Origin: UBA4416 sp020846025
GTDB lineage: Bacteria > Bacteroidota > Bacteroidia > B-17B0 > Aurantibacillaceae
DNA length: 64,000 bases
Assembly (NCBI GenBank): GCA_963169295.1
Contig: CAUJDD010000102.1
Span: 77,946-141,945 of the forward strand
Reading direction: 5' to 3'
Made by a program: the position numbers and the translations under genes
Notes under the pieces: model-generated
Told to the model about the DNA's origin: nothing
The model's input: the letters and a program-made list of their open reading frames with translations, nothing else
The model's database searches: none
Shown here: positions 54,147-62,919 of the stretch, one piece after another
Position numbering within the stretch: the first letter of the stretch is position 1
Layout of the letters: every line of letters begins with the position of its first letter

Positions 54147-54992
54147 ATGTTTAAAAGTTGGCTCCCAATAACTCGAATTAAAATTTTCTTAGCAAAAATT
54201 TTATACAAAACTGTTACCTTATTTGTTGGTAAAGATAAAAAGTTAATCAAGAAAGGTGAAGTTAACTACGAGGTTGATTTATCTGAGGGAATAGAGCTAT
54301 CATTGTATTTATTCGGTAGTTTTCAAAAACATATTACCAAAAATGCTTTCCTTACCATAAAAGATAATTTCACTATAATTGATATTGGAGCTAATGTAGG
54401 ATTAATGACATTACAATTCGCTAAGTTAGTACCTAATGGAAAGGTGTATTCGTTTGAACCAACCTTTTATGCACTAGAAAGGCTAAAGAAAAACCTAGCA
54501 TTAAACCCTGAAATTTCTAAAAATGTTACTATAATAAATTCTTTTGTTTCCGAAAAATCATCAGACAAACCCGATATTATTGCTTTTTCAAGTTGGAAAG
54601 TAAATGGAGAAAAAGACGAAAATAACCACCCTGTTCATTTAGGAACACCAAAAGCCACTGAAGGTGTTCCAGCAATTTCATTAGATGATTTCACAGCAAT
54701 TAACCAAATAGATAAAATTGATTTTATTAAAATTGATACCGATGGGCACGAGTATGAAGTTTTTAAAGGAGCCAAACATGCAATTGCCAAGTATAGACCA
54801 AAGATAATATTTGAAATTGGCTTGTATGTAATGGACGAAAAAAATATAAGTTTTGAATTTTACTTCAACTATTTTAAAGACTTAAACTATAGGTTGTATG
54901 ATACAAAAACTAATGTTGAAATAACTTTAAGCAACTACAAGTCTTATATACCTAAAAATGGTTCAACTGATTTAATTGCAGTTCCAAATTAG
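54147..54992 (+). CDS. FkbM family methyltransferase A
   Basis: A 281-residue SAM-dependent methyltransferase with the FkbM pattern: FTIIDIGANVGLMTLQFAKLVPNGKVYSFEPT (SAM-binding motif I, then acidic motif II) and IDKIDFIKIDTDGHEYEVFKGAKHAI. FkbM enzymes O-methylate sugars or polyketides in surface glycans and natural products. I start at ATG 54147. It overlaps the second FkbM gene by 4 bases tail to tail; the two are only distantly similar, not a recent duplication. Confidence 0.85.
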   Translation: MFKSWLPITRIKIFLAKILYKTVTLFVGKDKKLIKKGEVNYEVDLSEGIELSLYLFGSFQKHITKNAFLTIKDNFTIIDIGANVGLMTLQFAKLVPNGKVYSFEPTFYALERLKKNLALNPEISKNVTIINSFVSEKSSDKPDIIAFSSWKVNGEKDENNHPVHLGTPKATEGVPAISLDDFTAINQIDKIDFIKIDTDGHEYEVFKGAKHAIAKYRPKIIFEIGLYVMDEKNISFEFYFNYFKDLNYRLYDTKTNVEITLSNYKSYIPKNGSTDLIAVPN

Positions 54993-55741
54993 TCTTTTTG
55001 GATTAATACATTAAAACTGAATTCAAAGGGCATTTCATTATTTTTTACAATATACTCTCTCTCCAGTTTTGTTGTAGCTTGACTATCGAGTAATATAAAA
55101 TGATACCCCATGTTAGTAAAAAAATCAAAAAAATCAACAGCAGAAGTTCCCGCTCTTTTAAAGCCATGTGGCCAATATTCTGCAATAATTTTAAGATGAG
55201 AGTTACTCATTAACAGATGTTTCATTCCTTTAAATGCGGTGAGTTCATAACCCTGTATGTCAATTTTAATAATATCCACTTTAGGAATAATATTTTGAGT
55301 AATAAGTTCATCAATAGAAACTGATTTTATTTCTTCCACACTATCATAATTATTTACTGGATAGGTACGATGATCCACATTCAATAATTTGGACTTATAT
55401 ACTTTTAAACTTTCTGATTTATCAGATACAGCATTATTAAATAATACCACGTTTTGTATATGCTTGGTATTATTTTTTAAATATTTAAAATTTAAACTAT
55501 CAGGCTCAAAACAATAAACTTTACCCTTATTAGTTGTAAACTGAGAAAGTAATTTAGCATAAAAGCCAATATTAGCTCCAATGTCTAAAATATAATCGCC
55601 TGGTTTTATTAGGTTTTTCAGAAGCTGAATTTCTGTTTTATCATTTTTTAGTTTAAACCTAGTGTAAGAAAAGTTATAAAGCGGAAAACAATACTTATAC
55701 AATAAGTTACCTAATTTAATTTTTGTATAATTAAAATCCAT
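54989..55741 (-). CDS. FkbM family methyltransferase B
   Basis: A 250-residue FkbM-type methyltransferase: GDYILDIGANIGFYAKLLSQFTTNKGKVYCFEPDS (about 48-82), VDIIKIDIQGYELTAFKGMKHLL and a C-terminal EYIVKNNEMPFEFSFNVLI. Probably O-methylates a sugar. It follows the GT39-like membrane protein gene by 2 bases and shares its direction, so it likely acts on the product of that transferase's pathway (inference). Confidence 0.85.
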   Translation of the reverse strand: MDFNYTKIKLGNLLYKYCFPLYNFSYTRFKLKNDKTEIQLLKNLIKPGDYILDIGANIGFYAKLLSQFTTNKGKVYCFEPDSLNFKYLKNNTKHIQNVVLFNNAVSDKSESLKVYKSKLLNVDHRTYPVNNYDSVEEIKSVSIDELITQNIIPKVDIIKIDIQGYELTAFKGMKHLLMSNSHLKIIAEYWPHGFKRAGTSAVDFFDFFTNMGYHFILLDSQATTKLEREYIVKNNEMPFEFSFNVLIQKD

Positions 55742-55743
55742 GT

Positions 55744-57477
55744 TTAATATTTTATCTCGTATAAGTACGATGGTTCAGACAATCCCATTTCTTTAACAAG
55801 TACCAACTTTTCTGGATATTTTCGCATGATAGGCGCTGCAATATTATGCAAAGTATTTATTACGTCACCTGTATTTTTATTAGGATTAATTCTTAGACTA
55901 GCAATTAAAAGATGGGTTACTTTCTTACTCTTAAATATAGCTAAGGCACTGTCTGGATTTGATTGTTGAGTTTCTGGGTCTTTTGCGATTACCGAATAAA
56001 TTGGATAAAAATGTTTTCCTTTAGCATACACAAAACTCATAGGTGCTTTTCGTGCAGCCACCAAGCTATTCTCGGGTAAACTATCTTTACAATAAGCGCT
56101 TAATTTTAAATAGTTTTGCCAATCTGGCGTATAACCATAATAAATATCACCTTTTAAATTTTTAGAAACAATGGGTATATTCTTTACAGCTCTTTTAGTT
56201 GATGACATGACAAACGAAGCAACTAAAACAGTAATTAATCCAATCAAAATAAACTGATTAGTTCCTTTCTTAAAATAACTATATAGCCCATATAAAATTC
56301 CTAAGAACAATGCCGGCATGTGTACCATGATAAAACGAGGCTGATCCCATCTTGCTTGTAACACAAAGAAAGTACCGAAACAAATTGCACCAGCAAACCA
56401 AACAAAAAAGAAAATAAACTTGTTATTATCTTTATAAGCCTTATATAATCCATAAAAAGTTAGGCCTAAAATAATAAATGCAAAAAAGAAATAGATACTA
56501 TTATTAGATGTTTCCATTAATTGCCCATCTTGCTCCACGACTTTTTTAAATAAAAAATCTTCATCAAAAAATCCTATAATTTGATAAAATCGTTTACCTA
56601 CATAAGCTGCAATATTATCTGTAAATCTTCCAAAAAAGCCCATTATATCTTCTTGTCCTTGGCTCGCATCATAGGGGTCTTTGTTAAATAAAATATTCAT
56701 TTGAGAGGCATACTGTATTGCCGAATCTCCCCAAACCAAACTTTTAATTAATTCATATAACAACTTAAATAAGCCAAAAAAACCTAGGGCGAATAATGCT
56801 TTTTTCTTTTCCTTTTGAACTAAGAAATAAAGCAAAACAGCGATAATTCCAATAACTAAGATATTCTTTGCTAGTGTTAACAACATCATTAAAAAACCAA
56901 GCACCATCCATCCTTTCCAGTCTTTCTTTAAATCAGTACCTATTGGGTCTTCAGAGAAATTATACTTAGAAAAATAATAAAAAAAGATCGCTTGTATCAA
57001 CATATAAAATGCCTCCGAAAAAGTTTGGCTAGCATAATATAAAATCATATAATTCATACAAATGAATGTATAAACAAAGAATTTAATAATTGGTGTTACT
57101 TTTTTATCTAATGCTTTATAAAAGAAAACAGCTCCCAATGCATAAAACAAAACAGAAAATAATTTAAAATAAATCAAATTAGTCCCAAACATCATAGTTA
57201 ATAGTGCTAAAAACATAGGATACATTGGTGCATTAGATGTATAATAATAATTAGGAAACTCGTGTACATAACGATATGCCGCTTCAATATATAATGAATC
57301 GTCATGTGCCTCGCTCATTCGAGCATTAAAACTCATTAGTGCTAAAGTAACTCCAACTACTAAAATTCCCCAAAAAAGCGGTTTCTCGTTGTTTTCAAGA
57401 AAAGCATTAAGCCTGTCAAACAAACTAGTTCCTTTTGAGTATGTAGGAGCTGTTTTTCCGGTTGCTGTTTTTGCCAT
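55744..57477 (-). CDS. GT39/ArnT-like membrane glycosyltransferase
   Basis: A 577-residue multi-span protein. A cytoplasmic N-terminus of about 35 residues is followed by the first span and an extracytoplasmic loop with MSEAHDDSLYIEAAYRYVHEFPNYYYTSNAPMYPMFLALL, whose DD motif and following loop resemble the dolichyl-phosphate-mannose-type GT-C active site. About 10 further spans and a C-terminal soluble domain follow. GT39-like enzymes transfer sugars from polyprenyl-phosphate donors. It lies just upstream of methyltransferase B in the same operon. Confidence 0.78.
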   Translation of the reverse strand: MAKTATGKTAPTYSKGTSLFDRLNAFLENNEKPLFWGILVVGVTLALMSFNARMSEAHDDSLYIEAAYRYVHEFPNYYYTSNAPMYPMFLALLTMMFGTNLIYFKLFSVLFYALGAVFFYKALDKKVTPIIKFFVYTFICMNYMILYYASQTFSEAFYMLIQAIFFYYFSKYNFSEDPIGTDLKKDWKGWMVLGFLMMLLTLAKNILVIGIIAVLLYFLVQKEKKKALFALGFFGLFKLLYELIKSLVWGDSAIQYASQMNILFNKDPYDASQGQEDIMGFFGRFTDNIAAYVGKRFYQIIGFFDEDFLFKKVVEQDGQLMETSNNSIYFFFAFIILGLTFYGLYKAYKDNNKFIFFFVWFAGAICFGTFFVLQARWDQPRFIMVHMPALFLGILYGLYSYFKKGTNQFILIGLITVLVASFVMSSTKRAVKNIPIVSKNLKGDIYYGYTPDWQNYLKLSAYCKDSLPENSLVAARKAPMSFVYAKGKHFYPIYSVIAKDPETQQSNPDSALAIFKSKKVTHLLIASLRINPNKNTGDVINTLHNIAAPIMRKYPEKLVLVKEMGLSEPSYLYEIKY

Positions 57478-57499
57478 AATATAGTTTTACTTAGATTTA

Positions 57500-57507
57500 C
57501 AAAAATA
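57500..57507 (-). promoter_or_regulatory. -7 element of the GT39-like operon
   Basis: Reads TATTTTTG on the minus strand (TAnnTTTG match), 23 bases before the GT39-like start codon. No -33 element at the usual spacing. Confidence 0.4.
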
Positions 57508-57553
57508 GTAAATTAATTATGCTATCCTCATTTTATAACATCACGATTTTGTG

Positions 57554-57561
57554 TATTTTTG
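57554..57561 (+). promoter_or_regulatory. -7 element of the class I methyltransferase gene
   Basis: TATTTTTG matches TAnnTTTG, with TTTT (not TTTG) 19 bases upstream, and lies 42 bases before the ATG at 57603. It faces the opposite way from the GT39-like promoter in the same gap. Confidence 0.4.
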
Positions 57562-57602
57562 AGTACTTATTTTGAGTTATTTAATTAAAACAAACTTTAT
57601 TA

Positions 57603-58364
57603 ATGTTTCATTTCTTATTACGAACCATTCCGCGTCCTATACTTATTCAATTAAGTTTAGTTTTTAGTAAAATAGCTCCTTTGGTTTATTATGGTAATAC
57701 CTACGAAGACCCAATTAGCGGAAAAACATATCGTAAATTTTTACCTTATGGTTATAGTGGGCGTGCCAAGCGCAACAATGTACTATGCCCAGGTAGTTTA
57801 TCACTCGAAAGACATCGGTTATTGTGGTTATATTTAAAAAACAAAACCAATTTTTTTAGTGCAAAACATAAAGTATTACATATTGCTCCCGAGCAATGTT
57901 TTTATAAGTTATTTAAAAAAATGACTAATCTGGAATATGTAACTGGTGATTATAATTCGCCTATTGCCGATTATCATTTTGATTTACATAAGGCGCCATT
58001 TGAAGATAATAGTTTTGATGTTATTTTCTGTAATCATGTGTTGGAACATGTAGAAGATGCCAATCAATGTATGCGCGAATTATATCGCATGATGAAACCT
58101 GGTGGGTTTGGCATCTTTCAAATACCACAAGACGTTACTCGCTACGAAACCTACGAAGACAAAACAATTACCAGCGAGAAAGATCGCGAAATTCATTTTT
58201 GGCAAAAAGACCATGTGCGCTTGTTTGGTTTAGATTACAAAGATAAATTAGCCGCTGCTGGCTTTAATGTAACGGTAGAAGATTATACCAAAGAAATCAG
58301 CCCCGAGTTAGTTGAACGCTATCGTTTACCAAAAGGCGAATTATTATATTTTTGTCGTAAATAA
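57603..58364 (+). CDS. Class I SAM-dependent methyltransferase
   Basis: A 253-residue methyltransferase. The fold is Rossmann-like but motif I is atypical: VLHIAPEQCFYKLFKKM in place of the usual E/DxGxGxG, followed by YVTGDYNSPIADYHFDLHKAPFEDNSFDVIFCNHVLEHVEDANQCMRELYRMMKPGG (about 115-170), which is the classic motif IV-V region. Substrate unknown. The gene converges on ftsY with 14 bases between stop codons. Confidence 0.82.
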   Translation: MFHFLLRTIPRPILIQLSLVFSKIAPLVYYGNTYEDPISGKTYRKFLPYGYSGRAKRNNVLCPGSLSLERHRLLWLYLKNKTNFFSAKHKVLHIAPEQCFYKLFKKMTNLEYVTGDYNSPIADYHFDLHKAPFEDNSFDVIFCNHVLEHVEDANQCMRELYRMMKPGGFGIFQIPQDVTRYETYEDKTITSEKDREIHFWQKDHVRLFGLDYKDKLAAAGFNVTVEDYTKEISPELVERYRLPKGELLYFCRK

Positions 58365-58378
58365 TACGAGCGAGATTA

Positions 58379-59335
58379 TTATTGGCTAAACAAACTATCC
58401 ACAAATTCAGCACGATTAAATACTTGAAGGTCTTCCATCTTTTCGCCTACTCCAATGTATTTAACAGGAATTTTAAATTCATCTGAAATACCAATTACTA
58501 CGCCACCTTTAGCAGTTCCATCTAATTTAGTAAGCGCTAAAGCACTCACATCAGTAGCTGCTGTAAATTGACGGCATTGTTCAATAGCATTTTGGCCAGT
58601 ACTTGCATCTAAAACTAATAAAACATCATGTGGCGCATCTGGAATAACCTTCTTCATCACATTTTTAATTTTAGTTAGCTCATTCATTAAGTTTATCTTG
58701 TTATGCAATCTACCAGCTGTATCAATAATTACAACATCACTACCTTTTGCTTTCGCACTACTTAGTGTATCAAATGCAACGCTAGCAGGGTCGGCATTCA
58801 TACCTTGAGATACAATATCAACCCCTACTCTTTGGCTCCATATCGTTAATTGATCAACAGCTGCTGCCCTAAAGGTATCTGCTGCACCTAACATGACATT
58901 ATAACCCGCTTTTTTAAATTGATTGGATAACTTTCCAATGGTGGTTGTTTTTCCAACACCATTTACACCTACCACCATAATAACATAAGGTTTTTTATCT
59001 TTTGGAAGTTCAAAGCTCACAGCATCACTCGAATTATTTTCGGTTAGCAAAGCAGCCACTTCTTCTTTTAATATCGTATTTAATTCACTAGTGCCAACAT
59101 ATTTATCTTTAGCTACTCTGGCTTCTATGCGTTTTATAATTTTTAATGTTGTATTTACGCCTACATCACCTGTAATTAAAACTTCTTCTAGGTTATCTAA
59201 TACATCTGCATCTACACTCGATTTACCTGCAACTGCTTTAGCTAACTTGCCAAAAAAACTTTCTTTGGTTTTTGCCAAGCCTTCGTTTAAACTTTCTTTT
59301 TCTTCTTTTCCAAATAATTTACTAAAAAATCCCAT
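58379..59335 (-). CDS. ftsY: Signal recognition particle receptor FtsY
   Basis: A 318-residue SRP GTPase that docks translating ribosomes at the membrane. The N-domain (about 20-100) precedes the G-domain: GVNGVGKTTTIGKL (about 123-136), DTFRAAAVDQL, IDTAGRLHNKINLM, LVLDASTGQNA and TKLDGTAKGGVVIG. It is the short form without a long acidic A-domain. It lies close to the rpmB-rpmG-DUF4295 cluster, as in other Bacteroidota, with a SIMPL gene inserted. Confidence 0.95.
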   Translation of the reverse strand: MGFFSKLFGKEEKESLNEGLAKTKESFFGKLAKAVAGKSSVDADVLDNLEEVLITGDVGVNTTLKIIKRIEARVAKDKYVGTSELNTILKEEVAALLTENNSSDAVSFELPKDKKPYVIMVVGVNGVGKTTTIGKLSNQFKKAGYNVMLGAADTFRAAAVDQLTIWSQRVGVDIVSQGMNADPASVAFDTLSSAKAKGSDVVIIDTAGRLHNKINLMNELTKIKNVMKKVIPDAPHDVLLVLDASTGQNAIEQCRQFTAATDVSALALTKLDGTAKGGVVIGISDEFKIPVKYIGVGEKMEDLQVFNRAEFVDSLFSQ

Positions 59336-59347
59336 GAGTACCTAAAA

Positions 59348-60097
59348 TTATAAATCAAAACTTAATCTTACTGTAATACTTGCTGTTTTATGTTTGGAAG
59401 AAGTATTTAATGAACCACCCCACGAATAATCTTCGTTGGTATTTTGTCCTGTAATTTGAAAAACACCCATGCTCGCTTCATGCAAACTACCAATACTGCT
59501 ATTCGCGTTGTCGGTTATAGTTTCAGCACGTCTTAAAGCATCTTGGGTAGCACTCTTTAATAATTCCAATTTTAAATCGGTTAATTTGGTATAGAAATAA
59601 CTCGGTTCATTTGAAGTAAATTCAATACCTTGTTCAATAAGATTACCAACTTCGGAAATAGTTTTTTCAATCTTTGTCAATTCTTTTGATTCAACTGATA
59701 GCTCTTGAAAAAGACTATAACCTACAAATCTATTTCCTACTGGATTTCCTTCGTTATTATATATAGATTCATAGTCTCTATTAATACGTAATGACGAAAA
59801 ATTAATTTCTTTTTCATTAATACCATTACTCTTCAAAAAATCTTTCACAGCTTTAATATCTGCTTTTATTAATTTATTAGCCTCTGCTAATGTAGGTGCA
59901 TTTCTAGAGAAAGAGCCAGTCCAAACAATTAGGTCGGCATCAAAATCTTTAGAACCCAATCCAGTTACCGAAACGTTATTAGTAGAATAATGTGTTTTTT
60001 GCCACACATTGCCTAATTTATAACCAACCAATACAATAGCAGTAGCTATTACAAGACTAGTTATTACTTTGGTATTAATCTTTTTTTTCATCTTCAT
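59348..60097 (-). CDS. SIMPL (DUF541) domain protein
   Basis: A 249-residue exported or membrane-anchored protein with an N-terminal hydrophobic segment (about 9-25, ITSLVIATAIVLVGYKLG) and the SIMPL core: VSVTGLGSKDFDADLIVWTGSF, NEKEINFSSLRI, FVGYSLFQELSVE and DALRRAETITDNANSSIGSLHEASMGVFQIT. The family is periplasmic or outer-membrane associated with no settled function. I choose ATG 60097 (MKMKKK): the upstream in-frame ATG at 60130 lies inside the terminator hairpin of the ribosomal-protein operon. Gap to ftsY is 12 bases. Confidence 0.85.
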   Translation of the reverse strand: MKMKKKINTKVITSLVIATAIVLVGYKLGNVWQKTHYSTNNVSVTGLGSKDFDADLIVWTGSFSRNAPTLAEANKLIKADIKAVKDFLKSNGINEKEINFSSLRINRDYESIYNNEGNPVGNRFVGYSLFQELSVESKELTKIEKTISEVGNLIEQGIEFTSNEPSYFYTKLTDLKLELLKSATQDALRRAETITDNANSSIGSLHEASMGVFQITGQNTNEDYSWGGSLNTSSKHKTASITVRLSFDL

Positions 60098-60113
60098 AAA
60101 GGTATAAAAAACA

Positions 60114-60145
60114 AAAAATTTCTCCTGCATATAGGAGAAATTTTT
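60114..60145 (-). terminator. Strong terminator of the L28-L33-DUF4295 operon
   Basis: Perfect 13-bp stem AAAAATTTCTCCT / AGGAGAAATTTTT with a 6-base loop. In the leftward direction it is followed by a U-rich tract. It lies 25 bases after the DUF4295 stop codon and just before the SIMPL start. Its symmetry could also work on the other strand. Confidence 0.9.
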
Positions 60146-60169
60146 CTATTAAAGTAGAACGAAAGCTAC

Positions 60170-60322
60170 TTATTTCTTTAAAAAATCGTTTACTAATTCG
60201 TTTAATACGATTTCTTCTTTAAAAGCGTAAGCTCCTGTTTTAGGAGATTTTACCACTTTAATCACTTTAGTAAAAGCATTTCCTTTACCAGTTTTTAATG
60301 TTGCTACAACCTTCTTTGCCAT
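60170..60322 (-). CDS. DUF4295 small protein
   Basis: A 50-residue basic protein: MAKKVVATLKTGKGNAF, then TKVIKVVKSPKTGAYAF and KEEIVLNELVNDFLKK. This matches DUF4295, a Bacteroidota-restricted family found after rpmG. Size, lysine content and location suggest a ribosome-associated protein (inference). It starts 19 bases after rpmG stop and the operon ends at the terminator at 60114-60145. Confidence 0.85.
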   Translation of the reverse strand: MAKKVVATLKTGKGNAFTKVIKVVKSPKTGAYAFKEEIVLNELVNDFLKK

Positions 60323-60341
60323 TGTTTATTGTATTAATCGG

Positions 60342-60524
60342 TTATTTAATTTCTTTATGAACAGTCATCTTCTTTAAAATCGGGTTATATTTTTTTAACT
60401 CGATACGATCAGGCGTGTTCTTTTTGTTTTTAGTAGTAATGTAACGAGAAGTTCCTTGTTTACCACTGTCTTTGTGCTCTGTGCACTCTAAAATTACTTG
60501 AATTCTATTACCTTTTTTTGCCAT
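60342..60524 (-). CDS. rpmG: 50S ribosomal protein L33
   Basis: A 60-residue ribosomal protein of the large subunit: MAKKGNRIQVILECTEHKD, SGKQGTSRYITTKNKKNTPDRIELKKYNP and a lysine-rich end. It has a single cysteine and lacks the zinc-binding CxxC pairs, so it is the zinc-independent (C-minus) form. It follows rpmB by 19 bases. Confidence 0.95.
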   Translation of the reverse strand: MAKKGNRIQVILECTEHKDSGKQGTSRYITTKNKKNTPDRIELKKYNPILKKMTVHKEIK

Positions 60525-60543
60525 TTTCGATGATATTTATGAA

Positions 60544-60780
60544 TTATGCTAAAATACCGCCTTCAACAGCGTCTTTTAAGCATGCATAGATTCCTTTTTT
60601 ATTAATGTTTTTAATTGCAGAGGTAGATACACGTAGTGTAACCCACTCCCCTGTTTCAGGTACAAAAAACTTTTTAGTTTTTAAGTTTACTTTAAACTGA
60701 CGACGAGTCTTAGTATTAGAGAAAGAAACATGGTTTCCTTTCATCGCTTTTTTACCTGTTAATTGACAAATACGTGACAT
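60544..60780 (-). CDS. rpmB: 50S ribosomal protein L28
   Basis: A 78-residue large-subunit protein: MSRICQLTGKKAMKGNHVSFSNTKTRRQFKVNL, then TKKFFVPETGEWVTLRVSTSAIKNINKKGI. First gene of the rpmB-rpmG-DUF4295 operon, driven by the full promoter at 60822-60852. Confidence 0.96.
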   Translation of the reverse strand: MSRICQLTGKKAMKGNHVSFSNTKTRRQFKVNLKTKKFFVPETGEWVTLRVSTSAIKNINKKGIYACLKDAVEGGILA

Positions 60781-60821
60781 ATTGTTTTACTCTTTAAGTT
60801 GATTTTTCCCAAAAGGGGACG

Positions 60822-60852
60822 CAAATATATGATTTCTTTTTTATTTGGCAAA
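60822..60852 (-). promoter_or_regulatory. Complete promoter of the rpmB operon
   Basis: On the minus strand, TTTG (60849-60852), 19-base spacer, TATATTTG (60822-60829). Full match to the Bacteroidota consensus. Transcription should start near 60815, giving a leader of about 35 bases. Confidence 0.8.
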
Positions 60853-60908
60853 AAATCAAGTGAATTTTTATAAAAATTCACTGATTTTTACACAGTAATT
60901 TGTTATTA

Positions 60909-62756
60909 TTATCGCATAAAACGTTTTTTACGTTCTCCACCTTCGTTATTTTTGTTAAAAGTGGTTTCGTTTCCAAATTTATCAAAACTACGTTTTTCTT
61001 CTCTTTTCCCATATCCTTTGCGCTCTCCACGATCTTTCCCACTAGCATACGATTTATCAGAACCATAACTCCTACGCTCACCATCTCTTCTACTTCCTCT
61101 ACGTTCACCTTCTCTACCAAACGATTTACGTTCACCACCAAACCCTTTTTTATCGCCATATCCACTTCCACCTTTTGCTTTTGAAACTTCAAAACTTATG
61201 GCGCGTCCGTTAAATTCAATTTCCATGCTATTTAAAGCTAAAAATTGGTCTATAAATTTGTTTTCTGTTTCAAAAAATGAGAATGAATTTTTAACATCAA
61301 TATTAAAAATCATTCGGGCTTGCACATTCGAAATTTCGATTAAGAAATCTTTTAATGCATTTCTATTAAATCCATCTAATTGTCCCATATTTACAAAGAA
61401 TCGTGTCGTACGACCATTGCTTCCACCTTCGCCTTCCGAATTCAAATCTGGGGCATTTTGATAGTAAGTATAAAAACGATTAAACTCTTCAGACACAAAA
61501 CGCTTAATAATTTCTTCCTTAGATAAATCTTTTAACTCATCATAAATTTTTGGAAGGTATTTTTCAATTTCATCATCTTTTACCTCAACGGCTTTTAGTT
61601 TATTTACTAAATGATATAATTGTTTTTCGCACACATCTACTCCATTTGGCACATGAGCTTTTGAGAATTTATTTTGAATGATACGTTCAATATCTCTTAT
61701 TTTACCAGTTTCTTTAGGTGTAACAATAGCAATTGAAATACCTGTTTTACCTGCTCGAGCTGTTCTACCACTACGATGTGTGTAATTTTCTGCATCTTCG
61801 GGTAAATTGTAATTTATAACGTGTGTTACATCGTTTACATCAATTCCTCGAGCAGCCACATCTGTAGCTACTAACATTTGTAGTGTTCTACTACGAAAAC
61901 GTTTCATTACAAAATCACGTTGTGCTTGTGATAAATCACCATGTAACGCATCAGCATTATAACCATCTTTAATTAATGCGTCTGCCACTTGTTGTGTTTC
62001 TGCTTTAGTTCTACAAAACACAATACTAAATATCTCTGGATAAAAATCGGCAATGCGTTTTAATGCAGAGTAACGATCACGTTGTTGTACAATATAATAT
62101 ACATGCGAAATATTTTCGTTACTTTGATTTTTCTTACCTACACTAATTTCAATAGGTGAATCCATGTATTTTTTAGCAATGCGTTCTACCTCTTGAGGCA
62201 TAGTAGCCGAGAATAACCATGTATTTTTAGTAGGTGGTGTATTACCTAATATAAAATCTAAATCATCTTTAAAACCCATGTTTAGCATTTCATCTGCTTC
62301 ATCTAGTACAACGATATCTACATGTGATAAATCAAGTGCTTTACGTTCAAGTATATCAACTAAACGGCCTGGAGTTGCTACTACAACTTGCGATCCTGAT
62401 TTTAAGTCTTTAATTTGTCCAACAATTGGCGCCCCACCATACACAGCAGTTACTTTTAATCCATTCAAATATTTTGAATAGTTAATTAAATCTTTGCTAA
62501 TTTGAACGCATAATTCTCGTGTAGGTGCTAACACCAAAGCTTGCGTGTGTCTATCATTAAGATTTAACCTAGATAATAATGGTAAACCAAATCCGGCAGT
62601 TTTACCAGTGCCTGTTTGTGCTAATGCAACTAAGTCGGTTGCCTTGCTAGAAAGCTGTGGAATAGTTTGTTCTTGAATAGGTGTAGGATTTACAAAACCT
62701 AATTCGGTTACGGCTTTAAGGAGTTTAGACTCCAAGCCTAATTCTTCAAATGTCAT
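60909..62756 (-). CDS. DEAD-box RNA helicase with RG-rich tail
   Basis: A 615-residue RNA helicase that unwinds structured RNA in ribosome assembly or cold adaptation. Core motifs: Q-motif GFVNPTPIQEQTIP, motif I AQTGTGKTAG, PTRELCVQ, motif II VLDEADEMLNMGF, SATMPQ, and C-terminal motif VI HRSGRTARAGKTG. A DbpA-like RNA-binding domain (about 440-520, TTRFFVNMGQLDGFNRNALKDFLIEIS) and a Gly/Arg/Ser-rich tail follow (about 525-615). Structured 5' leader and promoter lie upstream. The low-complexity tail also makes spurious frames on both strands. Confidence 0.93.
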   Translation of the reverse strand: MTFEELGLESKLLKAVTELGFVNPTPIQEQTIPQLSSKATDLVALAQTGTGKTAGFGLPLLSRLNLNDRHTQALVLAPTRELCVQISKDLINYSKYLNGLKVTAVYGGAPIVGQIKDLKSGSQVVVATPGRLVDILERKALDLSHVDIVVLDEADEMLNMGFKDDLDFILGNTPPTKNTWLFSATMPQEVERIAKKYMDSPIEISVGKKNQSNENISHVYYIVQQRDRYSALKRIADFYPEIFSIVFCRTKAETQQVADALIKDGYNADALHGDLSQAQRDFVMKRFRSRTLQMLVATDVAARGIDVNDVTHVINYNLPEDAENYTHRSGRTARAGKTGISIAIVTPKETGKIRDIERIIQNKFSKAHVPNGVDVCEKQLYHLVNKLKAVEVKDDEIEKYLPKIYDELKDLSKEEIIKRFVSEEFNRFYTYYQNAPDLNSEGEGGSNGRTTRFFVNMGQLDGFNRNALKDFLIEISNVQARMIFNIDVKNSFSFFETENKFIDQFLALNSMEIEFNGRAISFEVSKAKGGSGYGDKKGFGGERKSFGREGERRGSRRDGERRSYGSDKSYASGKDRGERKGYGKREEKRSFDKFGNETTFNKNNEGGERKKRFMR

Positions 62757-62883
62757 TTTTTTTTGTTTTAAATATTAATACTAACTGCTTTGAGATTTAA
62801 TTTCCGCAGTAGCTGTAATCATTTTTAATGCCCGACGTAGGCGCGATTACAAAAATTGGGTTGCAAAGATTAAACCTATTTGC
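62757..62883 (-). ncRNA. Structured 5' leader of the DEAD-box helicase mRNA
   Basis: The region between the promoter and the helicase ATG folds, on the minus strand, into three hairpins in series: GCAAA/TTTGC (62863-62883), GTAATC/GATTAC enclosing a GC-rich GCC/GGC core (62815-62850), and ACTGC/GCAGT (62784-62810), followed by an A-rich unstructured segment next to the ATG. The leader is about 120 bases, long for this genome, and the GC-rich core stands out. Cold-shock or autoregulatory leaders of helicase mRNAs are known in other bacteria; this one is a prediction. Confidence 0.5.
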
Positions 62884-62887
62884 GGGG

Positions 62888-62919
62888 CAAAGGTACAATA
62901 AATTTTATTAACAAGCAAA
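62888..62919 (-). promoter_or_regulatory. Promoter of the DEAD-box helicase gene
   Basis: On the minus strand, TTTG (62916-62919), 20-base spacer, TACCTTTG (62888-62895). Close to the full consensus. Start of transcription would be near 62881, 125 bases before the ATG. Confidence 0.75.

Noticed and set aside
60098..60130. ATG at 60130 as start of the SIMPL protein
   Set aside because: It lies within the perfect terminator hairpin 60114-60145; the ATG at 60097 begins just before the signal segment.
60900..61184. Open frames on the plus strand opposite the helicase tail, and a second minus-strand frame at 60878-61192
   Set aside because: They arise from the low-complexity Gly/Arg/Ser-rich end of the DEAD-box helicase gene, show biased repetitive composition and have no motif.
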